Shown piece after piece: positions 23,303-34,436 of a DNA stretch of 64,000 bases. The stretch covers positions 19,821,067-19,885,066 of the forward strand of contig OW804094.1 of NCBI GenBank assembly GCA_942159475.1. The letters are read 5' to 3'. The position numbers were made by a program, and so were the translations under genes. Within the stretch, counting starts at the first letter, position 1. The number at the start of each line of letters is the position of its first letter. The notes beneath the pieces were generated by a model. It searched no databases and had not been told where the DNA came from. It was given only the letters and a program-made list of their open reading frames with translations. Source of the stretch: Sthenelais limicola. Lineage: Eukaryota > Annelida > Polychaeta > Phyllodocida > Sigalionidae.

Positions 23303-24104
23303 TTAGGAGAAAATTTGATATCATGCCCAGTGTTTCTGGGTGTGAGATAACGGCTCCTTTCAAGGACAAACATAATTTATAAACAGCATTGATAACAACA
23401 AACATATAAGTCCTGTGGTATTGCGCACCAAAAGGACTAAAATACACATGAGATTTCCCTGTAGAAAATCTTATTAATCCCGAGATAGATACTCTCTCAG
23501 GTTACAAGGCTTTGAAAGGTATTCTACTATGAGATACCTATTACATATATCTAAAGATATATGTTAAAATATAACAGTACAGTTATATTCCTCTTAACTT
23601 CCTACTTTACTAGTTGCAATATCTGCAATTCTTGTAAAGTCTTCTTCCTTCTTTCTTTTGAATTCTCCTTTAGGTATTTTATAATTATACTTGTACAAAT
23701 CAACCTTATCAAGGTCATGAGACCTTATTTGTGGATTTAACTTTTCTGTTTTAATTATATAAATTTTCTTTGTTTACATCTTGACCGTCTTAATTGATAA
23801 ACCTATAAACCATATCAATGATCACAGAGATTCTCATTATAATTAAGTATTTATATTGAGAAATACGTGAGAGAGCTGGCGGCTATCACCCTGAGCATTG
23901 AAAAAACTCTGTTGTTGACAACTACCAACTCTTCACCCTCTGATATTGATGTCATATTTTATATCAAAGATTCATCTCCAATTCTCGTCGAATTCTCATC
24001 ATATTAAAACTTTTTCCAACATTTAAGCGATGTTGCCATAAATCTTAGATTCGTCGGGTTAACTGATCCCCAATAAGTTCAGTTCCAATAATTGTAAGCA
24101 GAGA
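23303..24104. other. LINE 5' flank and AT-rich sequence
   Basis: Upstream of the LINE ORF on its strand. The first few hundred bases may be its 5' untranslated part, but no boundary can be seen. No other gene. Confidence 0.4.
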
Positions 24105-24644
24105 TGGCCAATTCCACCAATTTGACAACATTTGGCCCCCAACCGTGGAAAGTGATAAAATGGTCTTAATACAAATTAATTACCATTAATTTGATTATTT
24201 TTTTTGATTGGATGGTTCTACCAACCTGTGGAACCACATTTTTGGTATTTCTAGCCCAATTTTTTTTTTTTTTTAATTTCAAAATCCTATTTTGGGGGCA
24301 AAAATCATTTTTTTAAACTGCCATTAGTCCGTGGAATTGCTAAATTTCTAAATAATCTTCAGAATTGAACATTTTTCTTTATATGTTGTCATAGTAGGTT
24401 ACTTGAACATGATCTGTGTAAAAAAAAAATTGCAAAAATTTGTTTTTCCAAAATCCATCAAAGACCGGATTTTTTTTGTGTGCCGTCACGCTGTGTGCTT
24501 AAGGTCGAATAAAAAAAAATAAAAATAAAAAATTCTTCAAATTATGATGAATAATGATAAAATGCATGGGATTATATGTGTTTAGAATCGATCTGATGAG
24601 ATTCTGGAAGGTTTTTTTTCTTTATAGATTCCCTCTAAACCACT

Positions 24645-24870
24645 TCCGTCCCCATAGATCCGTCCCTATAGATCAGTATCAAGCCTATAGTTCAGTCTCA
24701 AGACTCCCTATAGATCAGTATCAAGACTTCCGTCTCCATAGATCAAGACTTCCGTCTCCATAGATCAAGACTTCCGTACTTCCGTCTCCATAGATCAAGA
24801 CTTCCGTCTCCATAGATCAAGACTTCCGTACTTCCGTCTCCATAGATCAAGACTTCCGTATCCATAGATC
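24645..24870. repeat. Minisatellite in element A, unit about 22 bp
   Basis: Units of the form AGACTTCCGTCTCCATAGAT plus CA recur about eight times, with shortened variants (CTATAGATCAGTATCAAG) at the left. Confidence 0.8.
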
Positions 24871-24904
24871 AACCCAACCCTGTCACGTATAGAATGAAAA
24901 AAAA

Positions 24905-24985
24905 AGCTAAAGGACCTGACGAGGCTCGAACCCTCAACGTTCTCCGCAGAAGTCGAGCAGCCTAACCACTACACTACAGAGCTGG
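24905..24985 (-). repeat. tRNA-like segment (SINE head or tRNA pseudogene)
   Basis: On the minus strand, TGTAGTGTAGTGGTTAGGCT resembles a tRNA D-arm (A box), and GAGGGTTCGAGCCTCG a T-arm (B box), 30 bases apart. The ends that should form the acceptor stem do not pair, so I do not call a functional tRNA. Confidence 0.5.
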
Positions 24986-25041
24986 TGGAGATATAGCGGC
25001 TGAATGTTGCTACCCTACCCGGACCGCTTAGAGTTCAAGGC

Positions 25042-25625
25042 GACTTTCGAATGAAATCCTCCGTGCGCTATATAGACTACCGTACACAATGCAACGCCAA
25101 GTGAACGTGCACATGAGTGGGTATGCCGAAGGATCTTCACATCTCTTCCGGTCTACGAAACGTAAGCACGTATAGCTTCTGAACTGGCCATTCATTTATT
25201 ACTCGATTCCCGTCGACTAAATCTTCGCTATCGGGCTCAAACACTATTTAAATCATTCCTACCGATTCAAATCTTTTATTTATTTCTTTTTTAAGTCCCT
25301 GGACACACGGACACGGCATTCGTAGATGCTTCGTTTGTTGACGTGCGGGTCACTTTCGAAAGAAATCCTCCGTGCGCTATATAGGCCACCGTACACAATG
25401 CAACGCCAAGTGAATGTGCACATGAGTCGCTATGCCGAAGGGTCTCCACATCTCTTCCGGTCGCACGTATAGGTTCTGAACTCGCCATTCATTTATTGCT
25501 TGATTCCCGTCGACTAAATCTTGGCTATCGGGCTCAAACACTATTTAAATCATTTCTACCGATTCAAATCTTTTATTTATTTCTTTTTTAAGTCCCTAGA
25601 GACACGCAACACGGCATTCGAGAAC
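25042..25625. repeat. Tandem duplication of about 290 bp in element A
   Basis: Sequence from GACTTTCGAATGAAATCCTC (25042) through AAGTCCCTGGACACACG is repeated from about 25348 (CACTTTCGAAAGAAATCCTC) to about 25605, with scattered substitutions and a small deletion near 25460. Confidence 0.8.
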
Positions 25626-25845
25626 CGGAAGTGTCCGATGCTTGCCGCGTTAGTCGGAAACTGCATGATACCACGACGGCTGGCCAAGTGAAGTGGGCGG
25701 GGCTTAGCGGAGAAACAGCCAATCAGAGGTGCGTATTCGCTAATGTTTACGTTCAGCCAGCCGCCGTGTTTTCGCAAGGTTCCGCTGCTTGCTATCCAAA
25801 GCATCGTTTTCAGTAAAATAGGGAAATCACTTCCGGTCTCATAGA
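25626..25845. promoter_or_regulatory. Promoter-like GC-rich block inside element A
   Basis: Within 220 bp are ACCGGAAGTG (ETS-type), GTGGGCGGGGCTTAG (GC box), AGCCAATCAGAG (CCAAT box) and CACTTCCGGTC (ETS-type, inverted). The composition differs sharply from the AT-rich surroundings. Such a cluster is typical of TATA-less animal promoters. Whether it is active, and in which direction, is unknown. Confidence 0.45.
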
Positions 25846-25972
25846 AAGGCTCACGACTCGCATGGCTTTTGCATGATATTTTGGATGTTTTTGGATGTTT
25901 TTGGACGGAATAAAGAAGGTTTGTCTATCTTTTTTGCTCTAACATTAAGGAAATCTCATCAATTCTCTTCTA

Positions 25973-26102
25973 AAAGCAATAATTTCCTCGGATTTTTCTG
26001 CTCGCGGTGTCTATAGCGTCAGGGAATTCTCGGGCTTCGCCCTCGAACTCCCTGACGCTATAGACACCGCGAGCAGAAAAAACCTCGGAAATTATTCCTT
26101 AA
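25973..26102. repeat. Foldback inside element A, arms about 55 bp
   Basis: TTTTTCTGCTCGCGGTGTCT and the following 30 bases (to about 26030) are repeated inverted at 26040-26100, with a loop of about 15 bp. The outer parts (AATAATTTCC/GGAAATTATT) also pair. As RNA it would be a stable hairpin. Confidence 0.8.
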
Positions 26103-27081
26103 ATAGAACATCAAATGTATTGATTTGAGTTTTTCTTGAATTGTAGCAGAGAAATAACATGAGGGCATAAGGTGGTGGGTACCATAGCCCCTGTCGTGTG
26201 CCGTCACGCCTATTTTAGGGTTTTTAGAGCCTTATAAGGCATAAATTTAATAATAAACCTTAAATTTGACATTTATTATTGGCTTTGCTTATAATGAATC
26301 TATGTGGATTGAAATTCATAATTTCCGAGTAGTTTTTACATGATTCTTACAGCAAAATGCTTAAAAAAATTGCCGTCACGTTGTGTCGTGTGCCATCACG
26401 CCTGCCGTTGTGAGCTGTCACGCCTGCCGTCACATAATATCAGAAATTATATCTCTAACATATATACATAATATTAGAACATTTATCCTTGAAGATTTTG
26501 CCTCTAAATACTTTAACAGAACAGGAACAATCAATACAAGTATTCGAATCAACTTAAAATTAAACAAGGGTAATAAATAATTTATATTCTATATAATATG
26601 TGTGGGCATATATTCTGAATGTTCTGTATGGGCAGAGGGTCAATGACCTGTCACCCTTACCGCTGCCATTATGACTACCATTACTGAATGGTTAGTTGGC
26701 TATAACTTTTCTTCTAGTTAGAATATTTTCACAAAATAAAAAGTGTTATGACCCTTATGTCGAGACCTATTTAGTACAACATAGTTCAATACATTATATG
26801 CATATTTGTTTTATTTATTTCTAATTTAAATCCTCATTTATGTAGAAATATGTACCATTATTCGTCATGCTATTTTTGGCATTTTTTTTCATATTTGGGA
26901 TCTATTTTTCGACCCCCTGTCAAAAAATTACTAATAATCAGAATGGTTCTAAACTTAACAGTTAAATGCGCATATATATAAGGTTGGTAGAAAATAACAA
27001 ATCAACTGATAAATGTAAAAACTATTTTTGGGTATTCAGGGGGTGTCTGGGGGCCCAAATGTTGTCTAATTGGTGGAAATA

Positions 27082-27085
<4 letters not shown>

Positions 27086-27132
<47 letters not shown>
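27086..27132. repeat. (AT)n microsatellite
   Basis: About 23 AT dinucleotides directly abut the right end of element A. Confidence 0.95.
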
Positions 27133-27134
<2 letters not shown>

Positions 27135-27139
27135 ATTCG

Positions 27140-27795
27140 AGAATATGTGTTCATTTGGGACTTAAAAACTCCAAAAATGAGCAGCTAGGGATCAGAATGT
27201 AATGAAAACTTGATCCAGGGCAATTCTAATTCTGCGTTGGGAACATTTCCTCCCCATCATTCCTCATAAAAGAAGTTAATTGCTGAATGGTTGCCTTTAA
27301 CTACAATTGAAATTCATTTATTTAGATATTACAAAATCCTCAGCCTTTAATGTAAGAATATAACAGCCAAGCTTTCAAGCTTAGATAAGACTATACCAAT
27401 TATGATCCCCAGGACACTAGCGAGGTCTCGGCCTGGATATTCCGAAGATGATGATTGATAAGTTGTCAACAAAAACTAAAAGCTAAATTTAAAGTGGACC
27501 CCTAGATAACCTGAAACTGTTAATAGGATTCTGATTCACAGCCCTCAGAGCTCTGTTGCATCTTAAGGCAACGATTTGATAACACAGACCTTTATGCAAC
27601 AACAGTGTATTGATAACAGATCGCAAACAGATCGCTATTAATAGTCTAGCAATACAATATAACAAAAAAGGTCTTGCAATGGGCCCCTGGGGGGTCAGAA
27701 GAATCAGGTTACTCACTCTTTATTTTTTGTCATAATTGGCGTCATGCTTCACTCCTGTATGAATGCAACCACTTGAACGTTCAGCTCATCCATTT
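27140..27795. other. No gene recognised
   Basis: AT-rich sequence with short random ORFs only. Confidence 0.45.
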
Positions 27796-28030
27796 GGGTC
27801 AGATTTTCAGAAAATGTACAATTGGCAGCTCTAAACATTTAGCAAATTATTCTAAAGCCGAATGAAAAATGTTTAATGCTGGCTATAACTGAATATATTT
27901 GGTATTGCCTTGACTCAAAGGATGTGTTTGGTTATGTGGAATTGTATTTTGATTGTCATTTTTGTTTTAAATATGGGTTATTTGGGAGGGTTTCTGAATG
28001 TGAATTGTACATTTTCTGAAAATTACACCC
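27796..28030. mobile_element. Family H MITE, complete copy (235 bp)
   Basis: It starts GGGTCAGATTTTCAGAAAAT GTACAATTGGC and ends GAATTGTACATTTTCTGAAA ATTACACCC, the inverse with few mismatches. Length and ends match the copy at 41734-41969, which lies at the equivalent place upstream of gene 2. It was therefore probably present before genes 1 and 2 separated. Confidence 0.75.
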
Positions 28031-28149
28031 ATCAATGCACATGACCTAGTTGACTACTTAACTATGGACAAAGTTGGAGTGCCAACACTCAGCAGAGATT
28101 GCCAACACTCAAAACATCTACCTTACACCAAAAACGATTCACGTAATTT

Positions 28150-28655
28150 ATGGTGAGCCATATGGTCACTTCATAGACGCATAGAGATCTCTCTATTACA
28201 AAAGAGATATCTCTATTCCAAATAGAGATATCTTTGTTCCTAATAGAGATTTGAATGCATTGATGTGTCACTAATGTACATTAGAGATATCTGTATTAAG
28301 AATAGAGATATCTGTATTCCTAATAGAGATATCTCTATTTCTAATAGCTGAGGTCTTGTTCCTAGACCTGTTGACCCGGCCGAAGCAACATAGTCTCTTG
28401 ATCAAATGGCTTTAGTAGCCATTTGTTGGGATGTTACTTAGACAAAAGCAGCCACAAATGAAACACGTCCATTTCGTCCATCTTGTGTGCATAGAAACGT
28501 CCCAATGTATCAATGAAGAGTTTGTTTTTGGTCCCCCTTTTTGGATGACAAAGACATAATAGAGATATTTCTATTCATTTAATAAATGAACCTATGGCTT
28601 GCCATACATATTTGGATGTCAGCTGTTGCATACCTGTCGTTATTCCACAATAATT
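28150..28655. repeat. Insertion upstream of gene 1 carrying AGAGATATCTCT palindromes
   Basis: Compared with the upstream region of gene 2 (42060-42118), the gene 1 upstream region contains about 500 extra bases. At 28185-28345 the palindromic word TAGAGATATCTCTATT and its variants recur about eight times, with one more near 28560. Possible inverted ends are TTATGGTGAGCCATATGG (left) and CCTATGGCTTGCCATAC (right). Confidence 0.5.
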
Positions 28656-28687
28656 GTCTCAGTGGGTTGTGGAACCTGGTTATGAGG

Positions 28688-30169
28688 ATGGAGTTCTTGC
28701 TGATCAGATTCAGGTGAGAGATAAGAAGACGGCCAAGGTGGAGTGCTAAGATAAAGATAATAGACTAATGTTAGATATATTTAAATGATATTTTGTACTT
28801 GTAAGTAGTTAGTGCATAGATGCCAGGGAATATTTACAAAGATTTAAATAATGCCTAACAGATTCAATACACTGATCACTCTCCTGGTGTTGGGTGTATA
28901 TTGGGACTACTGCCAGTCTGGCAGGAAATAAAGGTTTTTTTACAGGAATTTTGTATGAAAAATCATGTGTCTTCAAAATAAAAAGTGCTGATACAAAAAT
29001 ATATGTAGTAATGTTAAGTGTATACTCTCACTGTAAAGAAATACATTCATAAAAACCCTGTTTTTGTAAAACCCTGTTATACTGACAATGGTGGGAATGG
29101 TCAGCATATTTGCGGGTATCATGGAAGGCCTGGGTTTGATTCCTGGGAAAGACAGTTTACTGACAAGTAATATTTTTAATTGTTATTTGCTTCTGAAATG
29201 CCTAATCTTACTTACATTTGGTATTGATATTAACATGTAATGATATTTAAATAATTCATTGTAATCATTTGGTCCAGGTGGCTAGTCCTAGCTATAGGGC
29301 TGATGGCATTTCATTTGGCATCATCTGAGGAATGCAATTCCAATGATAAGGTAACCTTCAAGCGAATATTGCATTCTACCAACCGATCACCATTAGTTTA
29401 CCCTCCAATCGAAAAACCAGATGTCCTTGAAGGCCTGGGGAACTGTACAAGTCCTGAAGAATTTGCAAGGGGCATGATGGAGTACTTCTCTGGGTATGGA
29501 GTCGATCTATCAATCATTCAGGACCCATATGTTAAGTATGATGGGGTTAATTTTGAACTAGACATGATGGCTGGAAGAAACTACAATGTCTTGTATTCCG
29601 CATTCAACAATGGTTTTGGAAAGTTTGTTAACAGGAGGAATTACTGGGGAGGATGGAGATTGACAGCAAAACAAAGATTCACAGGGCCATCAGGAACACT
29701 TGAGAGAAACCATAGGATGATATACGGAGTTGAAAGGTAGATTGCTGCATAGATCCCTGGCAAGGATCTCACTTATCCTTGATTGCAGGAGTGAAATTCT
29801 TCACTCACATTTTGTTACGATGTCACTCAGTCAAGAGATTGTAGTATACATTTTCAGAATAAAGCTTAATGAGGCCTAATTACAGTAGAGGTATAGGTTA
29901 TGAAAATGAATGTGTAAAATTGCTAATTAGTAACTTATATATTTCATATAATATATTTCAGATTATACTTGGGCGGCAAGGAAGAATGTGTTTACTACTT
30001 TCATCGCAAACCAGTAGATTTAGGTTCTGCACCACCTGATCTGTTCTTATATGTTCTGGGCAGCTTGCATGCAGAGTGGGGAGATGGAGCATTTTCTGGT
30101 CTATACAGAATAACTGATGACACTGTTGAAGGAGGTGGAATCTATACATTCCCAGCAAATAGTGATTAG
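28688..30169 (+). CDS. Gene 1: secreted protein of the tandem family
   Basis: Three exons: 28688-28713 (MEFLLIRF plus two bases), 29278-29736 and 29962-30169 (stop TAG). Donors are GTGAGA and GTAGAT; acceptors are TCCAG and TTTCAG. The joins give an unbroken 230-residue frame. An in-frame ATG six bases upstream (28682) is an alternative start. The signal peptide runs across exons 1-2 (RWLVLAIGLMAFHLASS), then EEC. The mature protein has Cys at EECN, GNCT and EECVYY, a repeated-aromatic block (NYNVLYSAFNNGFGKFVNRR then WGGWRL) and an N-glycosylation sequon at NCT. Exons 2-3 and the upstream DNA align with gene 2. No membrane anchor. Extracellular role inferred; family unrecognised. Confidence 0.85.
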
Positions 30170-30767
30170 ATTTGTGATATAATTAATTCCTTGAACGTCC
30201 TGGTTGTCTGAATGAAGACCTGTATACCTGTTTGATTTTAATTTCTTTCACTGCAGATAAGACAGAGCAAATTCGATGTTTCTCTAATTATGAACCTTTC
30301 TTAAGGGACCTTTTCCTGTTTTAGTGCTGCACCTATTATTTTTACATCTGGTAAATGTAGACTTAGTCATCTTTTTCACTCTTCTTTTACTATTTAGGCC
30401 TACTATATTGTTTCTTCTACTTTAAACAAATTCTTATTCCCTTTGCATAAGAAATCTCAAAACAAGTTGGGCGTCGAATTGAGATACTGTTGCATGTATG
30501 TTATAGTTAATACTTGACCATTTTTAACTGGCTAACAAAAAAAATAAACTACAATAAACTTAATCAATCCACTGTGTTTACGCTTCATCCTTATTTTCAA
30601 ATTTCCACGTAGAACCTTGCGTTCATTAACACCCAATAAATTTAGACCAGATTCATTCTCATCAACGGCCTCCTGCAAGCTTCTAATGAACTTTCATTTG
30701 GGACTTAACAAGAATTATATGAGCGCTAGGCTCCCGATCTGAGCGATATTTTAAATATGTCAGTATT

Positions 30768-31262
30768 TAGTAAATATCAGTATGAATATCAGTATGAATA
30801 TCAGTATGAATATCAGTATGAATATCAGTACGACTATCAGTATGAATATCAGTACGAATATCAGTATGAATATCAGTATGAATGTCAGTATGAATGTCAG
30901 TATGAATATCAGTATGAATGTCAGTATGAATGTCAGTATGAATGTCAGTATGAATGTCAGTATGAATATCAGTATGAATGTCAGTATGAATATCAGTATG
31001 AATATCAGTATGAATATCAGTATGAATATCAGTATGAATATCAGTATGAATATCAGTATGAATATCAGTCCGAATGTCAGTATGAATATCAGTATGAATG
31101 TCAGTATGAATATCAGTATGAATATCAGTACGAATATCAGTATGAATATCAGTATGAATATCAGTATGAATATCGGTATGAATATCGGTATGAATATCGG
31201 TATGAATATTGGTATGAATATCGGTATGAATATCAGTGCAAATATCAGTGCAAATATCATTA
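30768..31262. repeat. 12-bp tandem array (TATCAGTATGAA), about 41 units
   Basis: TATCAGTATGAA repeats with variants TGTCAG, TACGAA and TATCGG; the later units drift to CAGTGCAAA. The unit is a multiple of three and lacks stops, so several frames on both strands are open. I do not regard these as genes. Confidence 0.95.
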
Positions 31263-31337
31263 TAAATAAAATAGTTCATGTTGTTATAGGCTATTATAGT
31301 TTATACATGCTATTTCGTTAAAATGGCTCCTGCTATA

Positions 31338-31900
31338 GGGTCTGATTTTCAGAAAATGTACAACCGGCAGCTCTTCACATTTAGTAAATTATGCGAACTA
31401 GAAAAATAATTTTTAATTCTCCTCCTTCTCTGTGGCATAGAGGAGAAGAGAATACTATTCTCTTTCTTTCCATATCACAATGTAAGGGGAGGAATTGATT
31501 GTACAGGCAAGGTAAACAATGCTCTGTCTACCCATTATAGACAATATATGTGACAGTGTCTGTGATTTCCAGTTTTCGCTGACCAGGCAATAAGACTGGA
31601 AATCACAGAGACTGTCACATATTATATTCTAATATCCTGTATGACACATTTAATATCATAAGATATCTTATGTAGTACGAGTTCCTGTTATTTTTATGAA
31701 ACACCCCCCAGGTTACTTATTCTTTTTTTTCTTCAAAATAGGTGTCATGCTTCACTCCTGTACCAATGCGACCAACCTTTATTTTTTATTTTGTTTCCTG
31801 GGATTTTCTGTGATTGATGTATATGTTCACTCCGCGCTAACCAAAATATTCACATATCGTTTATATCACTCTAATGTTGATGTATAACTGAGGTGTTTGG
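31338..31900. repeat. Family-H left end and flanking repeat
   Basis: GGGTCTGATTTTCAGAAAAT begins here and continues like the 27796 copy for about 60 bases; no matching right end is near. A second stretch (GTCATGCTTCACTCCTGTAC at 31743) also resembles 27744 (GTCATGCTTCACTCCTGTAT). The segments around 27.7 kb and 31.3-31.8 kb are thus related, in rearranged order. Confidence 0.4.
31540..31625. repeat. Small foldback, arms about 30 bp
   Basis: TGTGACAGTGTCTGTGATTT CCAGT is followed after about 20 bases by ACTGGAAATCACAGAGACTG TCACA. One mismatch in the arms. Transcribed, it would form a pre-miRNA-sized hairpin. Confidence 0.75.
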
Positions 31901-31924
31901 TTTGTATTTTTTATATTTTTTTTC

Positions 31925-32330
31925 TGACATTTTTGTAAATGAAGTTACTATGTGTTCACAGTTTTGTTTTTTCTCGTAAATCTAATTTCTTAGGACTACA
32001 GTTGGTTGCTCGCATATAGATTATATCACATGAATGTTGATAAACAACTTCATGTGTAAGATTTTAGGTCATGTGTGATGGAAGTAATTTTCCTGTCTTG
32101 CTCATCTAAATGGTGAGGACTTGATGTATAACACTTTGGTGACCTGATTATATAAAAAGGCGGAGATGTACATTAATATTTTTCTTCCAGTGAATTATGG
32201 ATTTTTTTCCAGTAGAAGTAATGAAATATGGTAGTTTTTGCTGAGTGAATGATAACACAGTTCTACTTTTGAAGGAATTGCAAGTATTATTATATTTTTT
32301 TGAAAAGATTTTATTTGTGTTCAGTCTTAG
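31925..32330. repeat. Segment duplicated at 41155-41520
   Basis: TTTTGTAAATGAAGTTACTA and the following about 370 bases, including GACTACAGTTGGTTGCTCGC and ATAACACTTTGGTGACCTGA, match 41155-41520 in the same orientation with many substitutions. This fits an older duplication of the gene 1 to gene 2 interval. Confidence 0.65.
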
Positions 32331-32829
32331 GTAAACCTAAAATTGTCATGATACACAATTAAAAAAATACGATTATAAAGATTTACATTTGATCAATTTA
32401 CCAATTATATAATTCTGAGAATTTTGAATTCTTAACCATTTAAGATTATATGATAATTAGTTATTAATTTAATATCATTATTAAATTTGGTGTTTTTAGA
32501 ACACTTAAATCTGTCTGAGGAGAGCATGTGAATCATTATTATTAGTTGTTTGACGAATATGTTCATTATAACTAATATCCTCTGTTATTGTCATTGCAGT
32601 AGTTATATGTACATATATCTATACTTTCATTGAAATTATAGATCGATGTTAAAAATACATATTATATATCATAGTTTTGCTTTTTCTTAAAATGTACAAT
32701 TAGAACAGGAATATCTGAGAACAGCATGATGTAATGTAATGGTATCTCCTGTATACAAAAATCTTAAATCTTAATCTATTAATGATTTCCCTTTTAAAGC
32801 CTAATTAACAGTGAGTATTTGGCGAATAC

Positions 32830-33328
32830 AGGTATAAATCAGGAGGAGGCGGGGCCAGCCGGAAGTGACACCGCATCGTCTACCAAGGTTACCAGCACGT
32901 CGGTGTCTCACGTCAGTCGGCAGCCACTTTACCTTCAACCAAGAACTTTTTGTGGTGAAAAAAAATTTATATCAGAAAATCGTCCACGATTGGGTCATCA
33001 TGTCGGAGATAAACTGTAGTACCTGTGGCCGCATGCACGCTAGACCAGCATGTTCTCGTCTGAAGGCTATAAAAGCCCTGGGGCGAAATAGCTAGAAGAT
33101 TTGGCGAAAGACCTAAAAGTCGACCCGACAGAGCAGCGAAAGGCACAGCCGACTACAACAAGTGGCTTGAGATTAAAGTCCAGCGGGATAGAATGGAAAA
33201 AATGAAGCGAGAAGCGGATGCTGCCGCACTGGAATCTGAGGTATTTCAGTTGGAAACGGCCCTGATCGAAGATCACTCAGGCTTCGCCTCTGGGGGGAGC
33301 CACCATGACACCTTGCTTGCCATCTGTT
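32830..33328 (+). pseudogene. Gag-like or retroposed coding remnant with GC-rich leader
   Basis: A GC-rich leader holds GGCGGGGCC and CCGGAAGTGAC (32845-32872). The ATG at 33000 then opens MSEINCSTCGRMHARPACSR, a Cys/His-rich start, which stops at 33093. In another frame, 33140-33327 reads as a charged helical stretch (YNKWLEIKVQRDRMEKMKRE then ADAAALESEV) that looks like a coiled coil and ends at TGA. Together they resemble the N-terminal part of a retroelement protein, broken by a shift. The identity is uncertain. Confidence 0.35.
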
Positions 33329-33339
33329 GATCTGGGCTG

Positions 33340-33425
33340 TGTGCAAGACCTGGCCAAGCTACGCCCCGAAGGCACGAGAGTATTATTCGCACCGGTGAGC
33401 GCCCGCAGGTCGACACCGCATCACG
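33340..33425. repeat. Inverted partner of 41055-41120
   Basis: ACGCCCCGAAGGCACGAGAG and the following CACCGGTGAGCGCCCGCAGG occur inverted at 41055-41120. A GC-rich island in AT-rich DNA; probably two pieces of one repeat. Confidence 0.55.
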
Positions 33426-33429
33426 CCTC

Positions 33430-34430
33430 ACACTTGTAAACAGTATCCCATCGCCGCACTATAGTTCCCCAATGCATTGTAAGTTTTACAAGTATTTGTG
33501 GGGTCATCAAGACATAATTAGTTTTGATAACTCCTTTTATTAGTTCTAAAAGTATCTTGAGGTATTCAAATACTCCCAACTACCTCAAAATTTGCGTCCG
33601 GTCCGGCTATTGACTAGTGCACTGAGGCCGTAGTGTGCGACTGTACTAAAAGGTGCATGCCCCCCGCATGCCTCCCGCATGTCCCCACATGCCCCCGCAT
33701 GCTCCTACATGCCCCATAATGAAACTTAATTATGCTCCAAAATGTAAAATATATGTATCTCCGGTGATTTTGGGAATAGAGACAAAGCTGTTTGCTCTCC
33801 ATCAGTCAGCAGGGTGTGCCTCATAAATGATTTAATGTATGCCTAGCAATAATATCTAATATTTCATGCTGAAAAAAGTCAAATATAAAAGTTAACAATA
33901 AATATTTCAGTCAGGGCAGCTGGAATGGGCACGGCAGAATGGTACATATTTCAAAATAAATAACTATTTAAATTGGTTAGCAGGGAAAACTTTGGAATAG
34001 AATTGACAGTGAAGCAGTAGTGGTTGAAAGAACAGGAAATAGAAATGAATAAATACATGAAATATCATATAAAATATATATTTCTTCACTGAATACAAGC
34101 AAAGTGGATGTCTAAGTGGAAGTCTAAGTGGATGAGGAGTAATTACAACAATATAATATTATTTTCCTTTTTTATTCAAGTTTATTCATTTCCTTCCCGA
34201 ACAGGACAGGCACTGTGGCCAAAAAATGGACACTTTTTGGATAGACTTTGTATGAAATCAGAAAATGCTCAGAAAATTTATAATTTTAGCATGTTTAACC
34301 TTGTACAATTCAGGAGAGACTCAGACAAATTAAAAGAAAAGAAAATTTTGACTTTATTGATTTGAAAGTGGACATTTTCGGGAGCCCGCTCACATATAAT
34401 ATTTTGAATTAGTGTGTACTTCATATGTAT
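33430..34430. other. No gene recognised
   Basis: Contains a short CATGC-rich run (33655-33720: CATGCCCCCCGCATGCCTCC and similar words) and otherwise AT-rich sequence. No coding region supported. Confidence 0.4.
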
Positions 34431-34436
34431 CTTCAT

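Larger units (their letters stand above)
24105..27085. mobile_element. Element A: 3-kb non-coding DNA element with terminal inverted repeats
   Basis: The left end TGGCCAATTCCACCAATTTG, continuing ACAACATTTGGCCCCC, is repeated inverted at 27045-27085 with a few mismatches. TA follows the right end (start of an AT run) and GA precedes the left. It has no long ORF. Inside are a 22-bp minisatellite, a tRNA-like segment, a 290-bp tandem duplication, a promoter-like GC-rich block, a foldback and several GCCGTCACG motifs (24478-24492, 26197-26210, 26371-26432). The last third aligns with elements B and C. It is a non-autonomous relative of a TA-targeting transposon, or something not yet described. 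Confidence 0.75.

Noticed and set aside
24905..24985. Functional tRNA gene
   Set aside because: A- and B-box-like words are present, but the acceptor stem does not pair.
30757..31321. Long ORFs of 166-179 codons on both strands
   Set aside because: They are translations of the 12-bp tandem array.
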